Under the pieces are notes generated by a model. The model was not told the origin of the DNA, searched no databases, and worked only from the letters and a program-made list of their open reading frames with translations. Shown here piece after piece: positions 21,759 through 32,732 of a stretch of 64,000 nt of DNA. The translations under genes and the position numbers were made by a program. Source of the DNA: Talaromyces rugulosus (lineage: Eukaryota; Ascomycota; Eurotiomycetes; Eurotiales; Trichocomaceae); assembly GCF_013368755.1 (NCBI RefSeq), contig NC_049563.1, forward strand, positions 4,898,001 to 4,962,000, in the 5' to 3' direction. Position 1 is the stretch's first letter. The number at the start of each line of letters is the position of its first letter.

Positions 21759-23565
21759 ATGGTCGAATTCGATGAAAACGAGATTTCCGAAGTCCCGTCG
21801 CAAAGGACCGTCACAAAGCCAGATGACCTTCACGTCGAGGACGACATAGTAGATGTGGAAGCGGCTCCAGTACCTCCAGCGCCCAATTTCCCCACAATTG
21901 ACCCGGCCATCGAGAAACGCGTGCTTCGCAAGTTAGATAGACGAGTGCCAATCATCACAGGTTTTTTATGTATGTGCAAAGCCGGAAGCTGCATAGCCTT
22001 GGACGCGTACTGATACAAACAGATCTGCTGGCTTTCTTGGATCGCAGTAATATCGGGTACGGTTAGTTTCAATTTTCGATAGGCATGCGACTAACGAGAA
22101 GCAGAAATGCGAAAATTGCTGGAATGGAAACGGACTTGTCATTAAATGGCGGGGCCTATGCGTGGCTTCTGACAATTTTTTACATTTCCTACACGGTATT
22201 CGAGTTCCAGGCCCTGATGTGGAAGATCGTCCCCCCGCATCGATGGGCTGCCTTTACGGTCGCTCTTTGGTGTGTATCTCATGTGTGCACCTGCGCTACC
22301 AATGGCTGACGTCTAGTTTAGGGGAATTGCGGCAACTTGTCAATCAGCGGTCCAGAACTGGAGCGGTTTGATGGCTCTCCGGTTCATCTTGGGTGTGGCA
22401 GAAGCAGGGTTTGGGCCCGGTGTGCCCTACCTCTTGTCCTTTTTCTACCGTCGTCGCGAACTCGGTCTTCGCTGTGGTCTTTTCCTTTCCGCGGCCCCCC
22501 TCGCCAACACATTCGCCGGTGCATTAGCATATGGAATCACATCAGGACATCCTAAGCTAGCAAGCTGGCGCTTGCTGTTTCTCGTCGAGGGCATTCCCAG
22601 TCTTCTTGCTGTCCCACTCGCGTGGTTCTTTCTCCCTGATTCTCCGGCGGAAGCAAGATTCCTCACTAAGGAAGAAAAGGATGTTGCCAGGGCCAGGGGG
22701 CTGAGACGGAGCGGCGAAGAAGTACAGAGTGGTGGGATTGTTTGGAAAGACATTGGCGAGACATTGCTTGACGCAAAGCCATGGCTCACTGCGGTATGTG
22801 ATGCCTAGAATATTAACTGATATCATTCAAACGATGGACTGACTCCAAAGCAGTTCATGTACTTTAGCTGCAATGTCAGCTTCTCGTCTCTGCCAGTGTT
22901 CTTGCCCACTATTCTCAAAGACATGGGCTTTACTGCAATCAATGCGCAAGGCCTTACAGCGCCGCCTTTCTTCTTGTCATTTTTGGTCACGATTTCCACC
23001 ACATGGCTTGCTGATAAGATACAACAGCGTGGCTTGGTAATCGCAACTTTATCATTGATCGGAGCAATTGGCTACGTTATTATTGCCGCATGCTCCACCG
23101 TTGGAGTGCGGTATTTTGGAGTCTTTCTTGCGGCCAGTGGCGTGTTTCCTGCTATTGGCAATATTCTGCCTTGGGTTCTTAGTGAGTTACTTGGTGGATC
23201 ACCTGTAGTCTTTCTTGCGTGTCTAACAACACTTGGCAGACAATCAAGGCTCCGATACTCGGCGAGGCATGGCAATGGTCATGCTCAATGTCATCGGTCA
23301 GTGTGGGCCATTCCTAGGCACCAATGTGTTTCCCGACAAAGATGCGCCGACCTATTCACGGGGGCTGTGGATCTGTGCCGCATTCATGTTTTTCAACACG
23401 TTCTTGACAATCAGCCTTCGGTCCCTACTTGTGTGGGAGAACGGGCGACTGGACAAGAAGTATGGAACTGCAGACGAGCGCCAGGCAGCGAAGAAGGAGA
23501 GCGAGGGGATAGAGTTTGCTGCGGCAGAAGAGAACTACGGCGCAGACTATCGGTATATGCTTTGA
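21759..23565 (+). CDS. MFS permease, Dal5-like anion:cation symporter family
   Basis: Six exons (21759-21969, 22023-22056, 22105-22269, 22322-22793, 22854-23181, 23240-23565) join to 511 aa. After an acidic cytosolic N-terminus, LRKLDRRVPIITGFLYLLAF leads into TM1 with the family signature DRSNIGNAKIAGM. WGIAATCQSAVQNW, ALRFILGVAEAGFGPGVPYL and PDSPAEARFLTKEEKD (central loop) are typical of the allantoate/nicotinate/pantothenate permease group. About 12 transmembrane segments can be counted. The C-terminal tail carries the usual ENGRLDKKYG. The substrate is probably a small organic anion or vitamin, but it cannot be assigned. No enzyme of a matching pathway lies next to it. Confidence 0.92.
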
Positions 23566-24909
23566 GGCATTTTATGCAGTCCATGTGATGTAACGTGATG
23601 AATGAGAAACGAGGTTCGAGGCAGACTGCTCGGTTTAATGTTGTTGCCCGAATGACATGATTGATTAGCCATGGAAGTTTCCAGCTCATGCTTGTATGCA
23701 AGAAGTATTACATGATGAAGCAACTCTCAGCCAATCAGGCTACTTCTTGATTCAGCAAAGTTATCTTTTTTTAGGGTTGATTGGAATCCAAGCGTCGAAC
23801 ACCAGCCACCGCCAGTGTAAACTTAGTACTTAGTAAGACGGGGAGGCGCAGTCCGCAGTTAGCCCGCTGACGGACCGGACCGGGACTAAGGCACCGTCTA
23901 ACTGGTTTTTATAGAATTAAAATTTCCGTGGTATTATTATTAGACTGCTTCCTTTTCCTCTTCTTTTCATACGCTGGAGTATGTCTACCAATCTTTGGCG
24001 TTTATGACCACGCTGTGGTCGGACAGATGGGTCGTTCTATACTGATAATCGATTATATAAAATACCGCAAGGAACTTGCGCAAGCCTTCTAGAATCTTAA
24101 AGAGTTACAGTATGAACTGAAAATAATAATAAGATTATTTGACTTCCTTATGCATGTACTACATGTACACAAGCATAAAGTTTTGCTAACTAAGGAGCAG
24201 CAGCCTGTAGTGCCCAATACACAAGTTGTTACGACCTCTTCCAAACCAATTTATGCAAATGATGAGGGTCAGCAAGGACTGGAAGAATTGTACGTACAAA
24301 CTTAACAAAAAAAGAAAAGAAAAGAACATAACTACTATTTTCAATGCCCCATATTCATAGTCTTGGCCCAAAAGGCGAATTAGAATTGGCGCTGATATTT
24401 TAAAAACAATGATAAATATTTATTCTCTACTTCAAGGATTCCCACCGTTGCATTGCAGAATAAATATTGACGATCTAATTATTCACGACGTGCCCTTTTG
24501 AAGTTCCTTAGGTATGATTTCCAATAATATCTCTACGTCAACTGGTAGGTCCCTCTTTGAATAACAATCATGAACCTGAACCTCTACTGGGCACTACTAA
24601 CTCTATCTTCCTGACCTGAAAAATAATTTTGAACTATTCCTACATCTAGGTAATAGAGTTCAGAGGCGACCTCCTGAAAATAATGATAAAAGCTTATCAG
24701 ACAATATCCAGTACTGTCAAACGACGTCTGATAGGATCCATGGACAGTTTTCAGAGCAAGTGTCAGTATGAACAAATAACACCCGATCCCCCATATTCCC
24801 CCAAATTCCTCTTGCTGTTCTCAGGTTCTTGAGAAAAACAAATTTCTTTTTGAAAAGGACCATGACTTAGCTGATCTCTTGGAATTTTATCAACCCTACA
24901 TGGAAAAAA
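23566..24909. other. AT-rich intergenic region
   Basis: The 1.3-kb gap is rich in A/T with no coding signal. It marks the change from housekeeping genes to the accessory stretch at 24-33 kb. No transposon ends or tRNA were recognised. Confidence 0.5.
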
Positions 24910-26166
24910 ATGTCTTTTGAATCACTTCCTTCCGAAATACTCGTACTTGTATGCGAAAATTTGGACGCGGCAGGTCTCAACGTGTTGGCTAGAACATGCA
25001 GCCTCATGTTTAGTTTGTTAGACCCTTTATTATATCAACAAGCTGTCAAAAGTGATGCATACAAAGTCGAATTTTTACATGCAGTGATTCATCGGCAAGC
25101 GGATGCGGTTTCCAAGTTTTTAAAAGCGGGGGTCTCAATGAGTGCATTTGAAGACAATACCGAGGATGCTATATTTATTCGGAGTCATTCACGTTGCATC
25201 AGTGTTGAAAAAAGACGGGCTTTAAAACGGGCACCTCATCCACTCCTGGCCGCTGCCCACTTCGGCAACATTGATGTGATAAGGGTGTTGCTTAATGAAG
25301 GCAATGTGGATATTGATTTCCAGGATTACTCTGGCAACACGGCACTACATTGTGCTATAGGGGCCGATCATCCTGATATGATCAAACTACTACTGGAGCA
25401 AGGAGCAAGAATGGGGAATTACCATAAAAGGCAGGGCGTGCGGTCACCCTTCGTCCACGCAGCACAATTTGGTAATAAAAGGGCCGTTGAACTGATGTTC
25501 AATAAACTTCAGCTTCATAATCGAGACAACCAACTTGAAGAGCTGTGTGGGCCAAAGAAGGCGATCTTTGACGAAAGTATCAAACGTCTGTGTGAAGAGG
25601 CGTGTTATGAAGCATGCCAAAATGGTTATCTTAATATTATTGATTTTCTTCTCTATCAAGGGGTCAATGTCAATCATTCTGTTCACCAACGACACTTACT
25701 TTATTGGGCAACACTTGAGGGCAGTATTTCAATAGTCAAATTACTGGTGAAATATGGAGCAAGAATGGAGTGTGAAAGGGACTGCGGAGTTGTGACTCTG
25801 CTTTATAAACGTGGTAGCTGGGATGAAAAAGAGAGAGACGATCCTTACCTGGGCATACTCACGCATCTTCTGAGATCCGGTTGCAACGTTGCAAATGGTG
25901 GCATACATGCTTGTGCTTTGTGGGGTCTAGCAAAATACAGCGGATCAGAAGGGCACAGGTCTTACGCAACATCTCACCAACGAGAGGAAATTATGGGTCT
26001 TCTACTCGAGAATGGCTTTGATCAGAAAAAATGCCAACATGGCTGTTTCAAGCGGAAAGGCTATACTTCATTGATACCCAAAATGCGTGGACAAAGTATC
26101 GTGAAATATGTGGAGGAACAAGAGCTCCGAATGAAAGAGTCAATATCATACCCGGCAGCTAGCTGA
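24910..26166 (+). CDS. F-box and ankyrin-repeat protein
   Basis: A single exon of 418 aa. The N-terminus MSFESLPSEILVLVCENLD, then LNVLARTCSLMFSLLDPLLY, is an F-box (residues about 3-45). Ankyrin repeats follow: HPLLAAAHFGNIDVIRVLLN, GNTALHCAIGADHPDMIKLL, SPFVHAAQFGNKRAVELMF, CYEACQNGYLNIIDFLLYQG and LLYWATLEGSISIVKLLVKY, with a degenerate C-terminal one. Such proteins are adaptors of SCF ubiquitin ligases in which ankyrins bind the substrate. They are greatly expanded and fast-evolving in Eurotiales, and the target here is unknown. The gene lacks introns and is AT-richer than the neighbouring housekeeping genes. Confidence 0.88.
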   Translation: MSFESLPSEILVLVCENLDAAGLNVLARTCSLMFSLLDPLLYQQAVKSDAYKVEFLHAVIHRQADAVSKFLKAGVSMSAFEDNTEDAIFIRSHSRCISVEKRRALKRAPHPLLAAAHFGNIDVIRVLLNEGNVDIDFQDYSGNTALHCAIGADHPDMIKLLLEQGARMGNYHKRQGVRSPFVHAAQFGNKRAVELMFNKLQLHNRDNQLEELCGPKKAIFDESIKRLCEEACYEACQNGYLNIIDFLLYQGVNVNHSVHQRHLLYWATLEGSISIVKLLVKYGARMECERDCGVVTLLYKRGSWDEKERDDPYLGILTHLLRSGCNVANGGIHACALWGLAKYSGSEGHRSYATSHQREEIMGLLLENGFDQKKCQHGCFKRKGYTSLIPKMRGQSIVKYVEEQELRMKESISYPAAS

Positions 26167-26819
26167 TACAAGGGCATAGAATAAGTGGGAATTAGTGGAA
26201 CGCGCAGGACTTGGTAGAACCAAATGGCACGCTTTTTGCATACTAAGCGAGATTACTATTTAGCCTTGAAAGAGTCCCAGAAGGGACATGCAATAGAATA
26301 TAATACAGAAACTAACATCGAACCGATAAATAAAGCAATCAACAAACTTCTGAGGAAGCTTACGAGGTCAAGTATTTTGGTTGGTTATACATACAAGATG
26401 CTGATTGGCTGATACTATATAAGCAGGTCAATACAACACTGTGCATATATTGTATATACTATTTATTCCCTATTTTGACCACATCCAAAATAGACTATAC
26501 CTTTAAAAAAATGAAATAAAAGACCATACACTGACAAATTATATCTCACGAGATGTATAAATGTTGGAACTAACCACACACGGACTAGCGCTGGGATATA
26601 GAGTCGCATGACTCAGCCCTCTCCAGCGCTTCAACAAATAACATCGCAAAGACAAGGATGCTTGGCACTGTTTGCTTCGATCTTGTGTTCCCTGCTTCTC
26701 ATGTGTCTTGCTTTCCCCTCAGACGTTTCTTTCTTGAACATATCGCCTACTCTTCGCATCAATGTCCTCCTTTGGTTGATCGATCCTCGTGAACCAGCGA
26801 CAAGACGACGACGACGACG
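26167..26819. other. Intergenic region
   Basis: AT-rich sequence between the F-box/ankyrin gene and the methyltransferase gene. A 62-codon frame at 26224-26412 has no recognisable content. Confidence 0.5.
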
Positions 26820-28327
26820 ATGAGCGACAACCACGACGATCGCGAGCGTGACGATTCCGACGTCAACTCAATCTTCTCAGGCAGATCGACTACCACGGCC
26901 CCGACAGAATGGAGTGTGTCCCAGGGAACGGGTTCTGAGACAGACAGCGATCTCATGTCGGTCATGAGCAGCGTGTATGTGTTTTGTATCGGAGGAAAAG
27001 GATATACCTTTGCAAAACTGACGGTACTGGCTCATAGATACGACTCGACCCACTCGATATCGTCTAGCGTTCTAAATTATCATTTCGAGGTATGCGCATA
27101 ATATGGTGGACTGGCAGCCGGCGTCTTATCTATTTTGCACAGAATGGCCGTCGATACCACGCATATCATGAAGGCAAATACATAATGGTATGACCGAGGA
27201 TTCCAAATTGCTCTCGAGATGCCGTCACTAATAGCACTAGCCGAATGACGTCCAAGAACAAAATAAACTTATGCTGGTGTGTTTTTGATTTTGCCTTATG
27301 CGACAGGAAATTCAAGACTCATTTGAAAAGGTCCATCTTTGCTACGAACTCGTTTTAGATGGCCGACTCCATCTAGCGCCGCTCAACGACCCGCAAGATG
27401 CACTGGACATAGGAACTGGAAGGGGCGACTGGGCCATTGATTTTGCCGAGTAAGCTACTACTTTTGTGGATTTTTGGCGTCGAGTCTAATCATGTGCTTG
27501 CAGGAAGTTCCCGTCAACCCAGGTCATTGGAACGGACCTTAGCCCGATTCAGCCGCTCTGGTGTGTATTGAATTTGTTGATATTAGGAAAAGACTGACTT
27601 GGGTTTCCTAGGGTCCCTCCGAACCTCACATTTGAGATTGACGACGCAGAAGACGAATGGATATACGGCACGCAATTTGACTTTATCCATACTCGCACCC
27701 TATGCGGCGGCATTCGGGACTGGCCCAAGTTTCACAAACAGGCATATAACAACCTGCGACCAGGAGGCTGGATCGAAATGCACGAAAACGAGGCATGGTT
27801 TCAGCGCGAGGACGGCACATGTCCCAAATGGACAAAACTGTTCCTTGAAAAGCTGGACGAAGCGAGTATTATGAGCGGAAATCGCCTGAATGTTGCGGGA
27901 GATCAGAAACAGCATATGCTTGATGCTGGTTTTGTCAATGTGCACGACGAGGTGTTCAAGGTAGGTCGCGTTACTCAGCTGCGGGGATTCTTTCGGTTGA
28001 TTGTGCTCGTTCTGACGACCTTTCATAGCTGCCTCTGAGCACCTGGCACGACGATCCACGAATGAAAGAGATTGGCCGCATCCGGGGCCTGGCGATGAAC
28101 CAGGGTGTGGAGGGCTACAGCCTGGCACTGTACACGCGGTACCTGAACTGGAATTCTAGCGATGTACGCGACTTGCTGGCCAAGGTGCGACAGGAATTCA
28201 ACGACGTCCAGAATCGAATGTACATTACAGTGTAAGTAGATCGCAGTGATATTTTTTACTTAATACTGACTTTGTTCGTGACAGACACATCGTCTATGGA
28301 CAACGACCGGAAGGTATTCAGACCTAA
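26820..28327 (+). CDS. LaeA-like SAM-dependent methyltransferase
   Basis: Nine exons (26820-26974, 27038-27089, 27143-27187, 27241-27276, 27307-27449, 27504-27560, 27612-27960, 28029-28231, 28285-28327) join to 360 aa. The N-terminus is a disordered acidic Ser/Thr region. Then NYHFENGRRYHAYHEGKYIM and the SAM motif I LDIGTGRGDWAIDFAE appear, followed by VIGTDLSPIQPLWVPPNLTF and FDFIHTRTLCGGIRDWPKF, then AYNNLRPGGWIEMHE. This order is that of the fungal LaeA/Llm methyltransferase family. Family members include global regulators of secondary metabolism and also enzymes of individual pathways. Nothing in the sequence decides between these. A family-2 O-methyltransferase follows on the same strand 600 bp downstream, which may point to a small metabolic locus, but no synthase is present. 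Confidence 0.9.
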
Positions 28328-28927
28328 ACGCCTATAGTTAACAAGCATGATCGATATGTACTAGCGATATCCATGAGCGTTTCTAACTAGCGTGTATCTT
28401 TCTATATATATATATATTTTGGTTCGGACTTTGCATTATACAATTGTTATTTTACATACATGTACTCGACATATTTCAGACAAGAATATCAATCATATCA
28501 TGAATGTATAAGTGTAGTCGCCATGTTACACAGACTAAATATAAAGCTGAACGGGCGCGCTGCTCATTGGGCGAACCACACTTTGCGCGGACCCGGCTGC
28601 ATGGGTCGACTGAAGAATTATGGATATCAATACCTTAATTACTTCTGACAATATTTATACATGTATATCTACGTCTGGCCAATGTCAAGAACCAAGCTCA
28701 TATCTATCATTCATAAATAATCCTTGGCTAGTCATGATTCACGAACAACGGTCTGCTTAGCCTAAAGTTACTCAGCAGCTAGCTACTGATATCTATGCAG
28801 ACCCCCCCACCCGGTAATCCTCCGCCAACATTGAACAATTGCGTACGCCGACACAACAAAAATAATTCCATTTCCCTGCAGACCTCTGACTGACACCTGC
28901 ACAGATAAGTCAGAAGTTCTTGACAAA
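28328..28927. other. Intergenic region between two methyltransferase genes
   Basis: 600 bp with a (TA)n run at about 28404-28420 and no gene. It presumably contains the terminator of the first and the promoter of the second methyltransferase gene. Confidence 0.5.
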
Positions 28928-29108
28928 ATGGCAGACTCTCTATCTACCCAAGTCGACGAAATCGCCGCTCAAGTCAAGCAATTGGAAGCTTCCCAGGATG
29001 CCCTCAGTCGCGCCGAGCGTCTTCGATTGGTGCAGTCGTTGGAAAGCCTGACACAAAAATTGAAGGACCCGAAAGATGCGATTTTTGATCATTTGACTAA
29101 TGTAACTC

Positions 29109-29144
<36 letters not shown>

Positions 29145-30368
29145 TCTCTGGTTAATGCTAATGCTCCTGTGAACCAGGCATCTTCGCTATTCAATATGCG
29201 CGGACTGTTGGAGCTGGACGTGCCGCAGAATATTCCTCGATCAGGAGGAATCTCCGCCACAGACCTTGCGGCGAAGACTGGTGCTGATAGATCGGTGATT
29301 GGTAGGAGAGAGAGGAAACACCTTGGCATTTTAAAATCTGCTGATATCAATCTTTGTAGTCCGGCTAATGCGTATTCTGACGGTGACTGGCATCTTCGAA
29401 CTGGTAGGTCCAGATGAGTACGCCCACACGCCGTATTCTCTGGCTTATATCGACGGACACGAGGTAGACTTTCTCAAGCTTTGGTGCGTGCACATCCTTG
29501 ATCAAGTTTGGTCTCAGAATACTAATAGTTAAATCGACTAGTTGCGACGAAATCTTTGTCAATACGAGCCGCCTGCCTGAGTACTTCCGCACCGTCGGCG
29601 GCCGCGACTCAAACAGCGTTTCTGACAATCTGTTCACCTGGGGAAATGGCAAACTCGGCAGTAACTTTTTCGAGATCGTCTCGTCAGACCCAAGACGCAT
29701 CAAGCAGTTTGACATTGCCATGTCGACACAGGACCACACTCTTCCCGTTCTCGGCATGTACCCCTTTGGCGAGGAGCTTGCAGGCGTACCAGACACCGAC
29801 ACTCGCCCGTTGCTTGTTGATATTGGCGGTGGTCGTGGCCAGTCCCTGTTGCAGATTAAGGGAAAGTGGCCGGGCTTGCAAGGAAAGATGATCCTTCAGG
29901 ATAGACCCATGGTGCTAGACTCATTTCCAGGGTTACATGGGATTGAGAAGATGGCGCACGATTTCTTTACTGAGCAGCCTGTGAAGCGTGAGTATTTCTT
30001 TCTCTTATTGCTAGAACTGCGGTGATCTGACAAGCGTAGACGCTCATGCATATTACATCCGGCGCTGTCTACACAACTGGACCGACGAAAAGTGTACCAC
30101 AATCCTAAAAGCCATCGTGCCAGCCATGGCCCCAGACTCTCGTGTCCTCATCGGCGAGATGGTCGTGCCCGAGTACAATAGCGTGCGGCCCGGCGGCGTT
30201 GAAGACATGGCCCCTTACTGGATGGACCACAACATGTTTACCTTTGGAGGGCGAGAGCGCACGAGAACTGATTTCCAGTCTGTCTTTGCGGCGGCTGGCC
30301 TGAAGCTGGTCCGCGTTTGGCAGAGCGAGGCATCTAGTCAGGCAGTCCTGGAGGCTAGGCTGGCTTGA
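28928..30368 (+). CDS. Family-2 (plant-type) O-methyltransferase
   Basis: Five exons (28928-29101, 29178-29301, 29360-29483, 29542-29987, 30040-30368) join to 398 aa. An N-terminal helical dimerisation region (residues 1-60) is followed by a winged-helix segment (LAAKTGADRSVIVRLMRIL) and GPDEYAHTPYS. The SAM motif is LLVDIGGGRGQSLLQIK, then MILQDRPMVLD. The catalytic His is in YYIRRCLHNWTDEKC, and LIGEMVVPE follows. These features define fungal O-methyltransferases of secondary metabolism that act on aromatic hydroxyls. The substrate is unknown. The first intron holds a (CT)15 microsatellite that could make splice efficiency length-dependent. A polyketide or peptide synthase is not present in the window. 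Confidence 0.92.
29112..29141. repeat. (CT)15 microsatellite in intron 1 of the O-methyltransferase gene
   Basis: An uninterrupted run of 15 CT dinucleotides starts ten bases after the GTAACT donor and lies in the sense strand, giving a long internal polypyrimidine tract. Confidence 0.95.
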
Positions 30369-30777
30369 AAGTGTAGTTGAGAAATTTGACATTGATACCA
30401 ACAATTGAGGATTACCCATTTTAGTTTTGTTTGTAAGACTTCTATACTTCTTTGTACTTTTATTGTTTCAATTGTGACTGCTTTCACCAGGGTATCTTTG
30501 TTGCCTAAATAGGAAAATAAAGCCTTGTGTGAATGTTTGGCAACAAACAAACAGCATGAATGCGTTACACAGGAAAGGCGTGAAAAAACGGTAATTAACT
30601 TAAAAAAATTATAAAGATACCTTTATTTATTCCTTCAAATGCTCCTTCTGTATTTCTTTTCGCTTTGGAGGTCATGTTTACATCCCAATTTTGACATCTA
30701 TATGCAACAGTCACATTGCCATATTCTGTACAACCAGATATTCTTTAAAGATATTCGATAATAAATTCTAGGAAAGC
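30369..30777. other. Intergenic region
   Basis: About 400 bp, AT-rich, no gene recognised. Confidence 0.5.
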
Positions 30778-31581
30778 ATGGGTGGTTCTAATAAACTATC
30801 TAGTGCAGATTTACTCTCCCACTGCATCGAGAAACGACTGCGAGTTTCTTCCAAAACCTCAGAGAGACACACATTCGACCTCTTCACACTATCCCCAAAT
30901 GACTCTTTTCCCTTGAGCTACCAAGCCGAACAGCTTAGAATTTCTCTAATATCAATACTAAAAGCACACAGCAGCGAGGACATCTCCAGTCGCATCATTC
31001 TCGTCTCGGGAAACCTTGACAGCCCCCCGGTGCTCTCACCGCTGACCGCCGCCATCCAACAACTAATCCTTCGCAAACCGCCGCCCGACCAAAACACCGA
31101 AAAGCAGCCTATGATATGGGCGTTGTGTTCACGGTACTTTCGAAACTCGATTCATGAGGGCCCGGACGCGGTGGTCAAGGGTCTGGTTATTCAGCTACAC
31201 CGCCGCGGGTTTTTCCCGGTAAAGGGGTTTGATTATAAGATGGACTGTGGCGAGTTTGAGTTTGGCCTGGCATTGTTGAAAAGTATTCTGTCGCCCGAGC
31301 AGGAGAAGTTGAGTACTTATGAGTTGTGGATTATGCTTGATCATCCATCTTTCTTCTTCGAGGCGGAAGGGCAGCAATCTGCTGAATGGACGGGGAAGAT
31401 GGAGAGTCTCATCAGGTTGTTGGCGAAAGCAGTGAAAGAAAATCTGGCGATCAGGTTGGTTGTGACAGATCCTGGTAAGATGGACGAAGTTGTTCACGGG
31501 GCCTTGAGTCCATGTACGAGACTGAGTTGGGAGACTGGGAGGGGCAAGGGGAACGGGTGGTTTGATATTGAAGAGCCCTAA
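30778..31581 (+). CDS. STAND/NACHT-like NTPase core with degenerate P-loop
   Basis: A single-exon frame of 267 aa. No close family was recognised, but the order of hydrophobic strands resembles the core of fungal NACHT-type STAND ATPases. RIILVSGNLDSPPVLSPL (about 72-89) lies where a P-loop of the LVSGKPGSGKSTL type would be, yet lacks the Gly-Lys-Ser/Thr. MIWALCSRYF (112-121) and VVKGLVIQLHRRG (about 132-144) match the second strand and the following RxLhxQLL helix. YELWIMLD (181-188) fits Walker B and AIRLVVTD (223-230) fits the sensor-1 strand. No repeats or effector domain follow. It could be a decayed immune-like receptor, a regulatory pseudo-NTPase or an unrelated fold. A second protein with the same two late strands lies directly downstream. 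Confidence 0.5.
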   Translation: MGGSNKLSSADLLSHCIEKRLRVSSKTSERHTFDLFTLSPNDSFPLSYQAEQLRISLISILKAHSSEDISSRIILVSGNLDSPPVLSPLTAAIQQLILRKPPPDQNTEKQPMIWALCSRYFRNSIHEGPDAVVKGLVIQLHRRGFFPVKGFDYKMDCGEFEFGLALLKSILSPEQEKLSTYELWIMLDHPSFFFEAEGQQSAEWTGKMESLIRLLAKAVKENLAIRLVVTDPGKMDEVVHGALSPCTRLSWETGRGKGNGWFDIEEP

Positions 31582-31898
31582 GGCAGTTTTTATTCTTGCA
31601 TAATACAAAAAAGAAAAAAAAAATTGTAGAGTCATGACGAGGGCATATTTTAGACCGAATGAATCATAAAGTAGAATGCAGTAGCTGGTGTATGTATTGG
31701 TTAGGTGGCTGTATTTTCATGACTCAAATACTGATGTCCGATGACTCCTTTTGACCAGGTCATTCTTCTACTTCGTCATTATCACCTTGTATGGTAGCAA
31801 GGCTATAAATACCATGCATGACCACGATAGAGTTTTTCTTTTACAACACTTCAACCACCACCTCTTTTTTCTCTCTGTAACACACATAAACCTTTACT
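31582..31898. other. Intergenic region with TATA element
   Basis: Promoter of the next gene: tataaat at 31804-31810 lies 89 bp before its ATG, and a pyrimidine-rich stretch precedes the start. Nothing else was recognised. Confidence 0.5.
31804..31810 (+). promoter_or_regulatory. TATA-like element of the downstream STAND-like gene
   Basis: The sequence tataaat sits 89 bp upstream of the ATG at 31899, followed by a CT-rich leader of the kind found before fungal transcription starts. This supports the following frame being a transcribed gene. Confidence 0.45.
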
Positions 31899-32732
31899 AT
31901 GGAAAAATCAATACTCGACATCTTGGCGAGACCTCAAACGGGGCCACGAAAAACGCAACAAAAAACGCCACCCGATACGGGACTCCCTACCATGGGCGAG
32001 TCAATACACAGAGACTATGTAGGAAAGAGAAAACACACAAAAGGACTGCTAATTCCCGATGCAGTCAGAGATTCCTTGCAGAGTAGGCCACCTCAGATGT
32101 TCTTCTTTGACACACCAACTCGCCGCGACTTCCATAAACACGAGTTGGAAGACTTTCATTCCGAGTTTCCGAATCTTTCTGATACCATCTCTTGGTTGAG
32201 GGACAAACGCAAGCAAGACGATCGCGACCTTTTCGTGTCAGAGAGCCTGTACAGAAATTGGAAAAATCATCCTTACCCTATTACCAAATACCTGGCTTGG
32301 AGGCTGGCATGGAATCTGGACAATACGATTGGGGACTGGGATAGCCTAGATAACAATGACTATACCAGAAGCCTCTATACCGTCTTGGATACATATATGA
32401 ATGAGCATCCGAAAACAGATGTTATAATCATATTTGATAGCAAATATGAAAAAGAAAAAGATATAGAAGAAGTGAACTATTTTCTCGGGGTCTTGTGCCA
32501 TCTCTGTGCGTGGATGCCCAAGTACGACTCTCGCCTTAAGGTCATTGTTATCTTCAATGACCGCAACAAGTTGTGGGATAAATTCTTCTCGTACACCGAA
32601 TACCCCGGAACGGCCTTCGCAAAAGACCTCTGTACCGCACACAAGTTTAATGGGGAGGGTTGGTTGCAGGTGTGGCCGGAGAAGAACGAGGCGAACATGG
32701 CGAAGAAGAGAGTGAAGAAGGAGGCACAGTGA
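31899..32732 (+). CDS. Second small STAND-like protein, function unknown
   Basis: A single-exon frame of 277 aa with a good start context and a TATA element 89 bp upstream. The first 65 residues are basic and likely disordered. The rest looks globular: YPITKYLAWRLAWNLDNTI, then a predicted strand DVIIIFDS (174-181) that fits Walker B, a Lys/Glu helix, and LKVIVIFNDR (213-222) fitting a sensor-1 strand. There is no P-loop. The C-terminus is basic (AKKRVKKEAQ). The late strands and the overall size resemble the protein at 30778-31581, suggesting distant paralogy, although direct identity is low. No family was recognised, so the function is open. Confidence 0.5.
   Translation: MEKSILDILARPQTGPRKTQQKTPPDTGLPTMGESIHRDYVGKRKHTKGLLIPDAVRDSLQSRPPQMFFFDTPTRRDFHKHELEDFHSEFPNLSDTISWLRDKRKQDDRDLFVSESLYRNWKNHPYPITKYLAWRLAWNLDNTIGDWDSLDNNDYTRSLYTVLDTYMNEHPKTDVIIIFDSKYEKEKDIEEVNYFLGVLCHLCAWMPKYDSRLKVIVIFNDRNKLWDKFFSYTEYPGTAFAKDLCTAHKFNGEGWLQVWPEKNEANMAKKRVKKEAQ

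Noticed and set aside
26224..26412. 62-codon frame after the F-box/ankyrin gene
   Set aside because: Short, AT-rich, no similarity or promoter signal.
27700..28128. 142-codon minus-strand frame opposite the LaeA-like gene
   Set aside because: Antisense shadow of well-supported exons.
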